Origin: Sulfurimonas sp.
GTDB taxonomy: Bacteria > Campylobacterota > Campylobacteria > Campylobacterales > Sulfurimonadaceae
Direction: 5' to 3'
Assembly (NCBI GenBank): GCA_022712845.1
Contig: JAFLJV010000002.1
Span: 1 to 6,526, forward strand
DNA: 6,526 nucleotides
In this document: piece after piece, positions 5,210 to 6,526 of the stretch
Numbering within the stretch: position 1 is the stretch's first letter
How the letters are laid out: every line of letters begins with the position of its first letter
Position numbers and translations under genes: made by a program
The notes under the pieces: model-generated
The model's database searches: none
The model's input: the letters and a program-made list of their open reading frames with translations, nothing else
Told to the model about the DNA's origin: nothing

Positions 5210-6471
5210 TGCACTATTTAACAATAAGTTTTACACATAAAAATTCTACACTTGAGATAAGAGAACAGTTATCTTATCCAGATGATGAAGTAAAAAAAAG
5301 ATGTTTAGAAAAACTAATACAAAATGACTCAATAAATGAGGTTATATTATTATCAACATGTAATAGAATGGAAGCAATATGTAGTTGTAATGATTTAATT
5401 GAAGCAACTAAATATATTTTTGAAGTATTATCACAACACTCAGGTATTGCTATAAAAGATCTTAAAGATAGAGCTGACGTATTTGATGATAGTAGTGCTA
5501 TTCATCATGTTTTTAGTGTAGCTTCTTCACTTGACTCTATGGTTGTTGGAGAGACTCAAATAGTTGGACAAATGAAAGATGCTTTTAAATTTTCAATAGA
5601 AAATGAGTTTTGTTCTAAAAAACTGGCGCGTGCTATGCATACAGCTTTTAAATGTGCTGCAAAAGTTAGAAATGCGACAGATATATCTTCAAAACCCGTT
5701 TCAATAGCAAGTGTTGCAGTTTCAAAATTAAAATCAGTTTTATCTGATTTAAAGGGCAAAAAAGCACTTGTTATTGGTGTAGGGGAAATGTCAGAAATAT
5801 CTGCAAAACATCTAGTAGCTAGTGGTGCAGATGTATATATAATGAATAGAACAAAAACAAAGGCTGAGATTTTAGCTAGAGAGTGTAATATAAAAGTACT
5901 AGACTATGGAAAACTTCCAGAAGCTGTTAACGAGTTTGAAATACTTTTTACTGCAACAGGTGCAAAAAACTTTATTATAAATGATGATGTTATTGAGCCT
6001 TGTGATTTTGATAGATATTGGTTTGATATGGCATTACCAAGAGATATAGAGCATTGTTTGGATGAAAAAATTCACCTTTATCAAATAGATGATTTAAAAA
6101 GTATTGTTGCTGAAAATATTGGATTAAGAGAAGAGAGTGCTAGAAAGGCACATGGAATTATTGGTAGAAGTACAGTAGATTTTTTTGAATGGTTAGATAC
6201 TCTTAATGTTGAACCAATGATTAAAGAAATTTATGAAAAAGCTTTTGTAGCTGCAAAAGAAGAGAGTAATAGAGTTATACAAAGTGGTTATATCCCTAAA
6301 GAATATGAATCACAAATAAATAAAATGGCTCAACAAGTACTTAAGAGATTTTTACATGATATGACTGTACAAATGAGAGATAAATCTGATGAAACAAAAT
6401 CTGATCTTGGTCCTATGCAATATTTAGTTGATGAAGGTAAAATGAAAAATAAAATAAAGGGTAGACCTTGA
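5209..6471 (+). CDS. hemA: Glutamyl-tRNA reductase
   Basis: 420 residues, a normal length. HemA reduces glutamyl-tRNA(Glu) with NADPH to glutamate-1-semialdehyde, the first committed step of haem and tetrapyrrole synthesis by the C5 route. The catalytic domain shows SFTHKNSTLEIRE at 7-19, the nucleophile Cys51 in LLSTCNRME, and HHVFSVASSLDSMVVGETQIVGQ (99-121) with the catalytic-region His and Glu115. The NADPH-binding domain follows with VIGVGEMSE (188-196) and MNRT (212-215). The C-terminal part is the helical dimerisation domain (~310-410). The ATG overlaps the last base of the polyprenyl synthase stop, and the gene ends overlapping the TTG start of proS, so both junctions suggest translational coupling. 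The protein looks complete and unremarkable. Confidence 0.96.
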   Translation: MHYLTISFTHKNSTLEIREQLSYPDDEVKKRCLEKLIQNDSINEVILLSTCNRMEAICSCNDLIEATKYIFEVLSQHSGIAIKDLKDRADVFDDSSAIHHVFSVASSLDSMVVGETQIVGQMKDAFKFSIENEFCSKKLARAMHTAFKCAAKVRNATDISSKPVSIASVAVSKLKSVLSDLKGKKALVIGVGEMSEISAKHLVASGADVYIMNRTKTKAEILARECNIKVLDYGKLPEAVNEFEILFTATGAKNFIINDDVIEPCDFDRYWFDMALPRDIEHCLDEKIHLYQIDDLKSIVAENIGLREESARKAHGIIGRSTVDFFEWLDTLNVEPMIKEIYEKAFVAAKEESNRVIQSGYIPKEYESQINKMAQQVLKRFLHDMTVQMRDKSDETKSDLGPMQYLVDEGKMKNKIKGRP

Positions 6472-6526
6472 GAAGAAGTAGAGCATTTATCCCAACAACT
6501 AAAGAGGTGCCATCAGATGCAACTCT
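6468..6526 (+). CDS. proS: Prolyl-tRNA synthetase, N-terminal fragment (cut by window edge)
   Basis: Only 19 complete codons are visible. They read MRRSRAFIPTTKEVPSDAT from a TTG start. This matches the opening of bacterial-type ProRS ('MR-S--F-PT-KE-P-DA'). The start TTG overlaps the hemA TGA as TTGA (4 bases), and hemA-proS is the known order in Campylobacterota. ProRS charges tRNA(Pro). The catalytic motifs lie outside the window. Confidence 0.85.
   Translation, partial: MRRSRAFIPTTKEVPSDAT

Overview
The window is AT-rich and its gene order, gene content and start-codon habits point to a Campylobacterota (Epsilonproteobacteria) genome, most like Sulfurimonas or a relative. The strongest argument is the rightward block DUF2018 protein, small exported protein, polyprenyl diphosphate synthase, hemA, proS. 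From memory, this is the order of HP0242-HP0241-HP0240-HP0239-HP0238 in Helicobacter pylori. The left half holds accessory-type genes read leftward.

Left half, minus strand. At the left edge (running off the window) is a response-regulator-like protein with two tandem receiver domains that have both lost the phosphoacceptor aspartate. Upstream of it on the same strand is a very acidic 432-residue protein. Its first ~95 residues look like the LapA/BapA-type retention module, which normally begins giant type I secreted adhesins, but no adhesin repeats follow. It contains a near-perfect internal duplication. A 16-bp perfect palindrome overlaps its likely -10 box. Further upstream, also leftward, is a FAD-dependent oxidoreductase that matches the C-terminal (MnmC2) half of the tRNA wobble-uridine enzyme MnmC. 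It stands alone and carries an unusual CX3CX2C cysteine cluster.

Right half, plus strand. A 172-bp divergent intergenic region carries a promoter for each direction. The rightward genes are very tightly packed. The DUF2018 gene ends in TAG directly abutting the TTG start of the exported-protein gene. After a 9-bp gap comes the polyprenyl synthase, which overlaps hemA by 1 base, and hemA overlaps the proS start by 4 bases. This is very probably one operon. It joins quinone side-chain synthesis, the first committed step of haem synthesis (glutamyl-tRNA reductase) and prolyl-tRNA synthetase. The two uncharacterised proteins at its head therefore sit in a respiratory-cofactor context.

The points most worth a second look are the pseudo-receiver regulator paired with a retention-module protein lacking an adhesin body, the cysteine cluster in the MnmC2-like protein, and the promoter palindrome. 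No RNA gene, insertion sequence, CRISPR array or convincing GC-rich terminator was seen.
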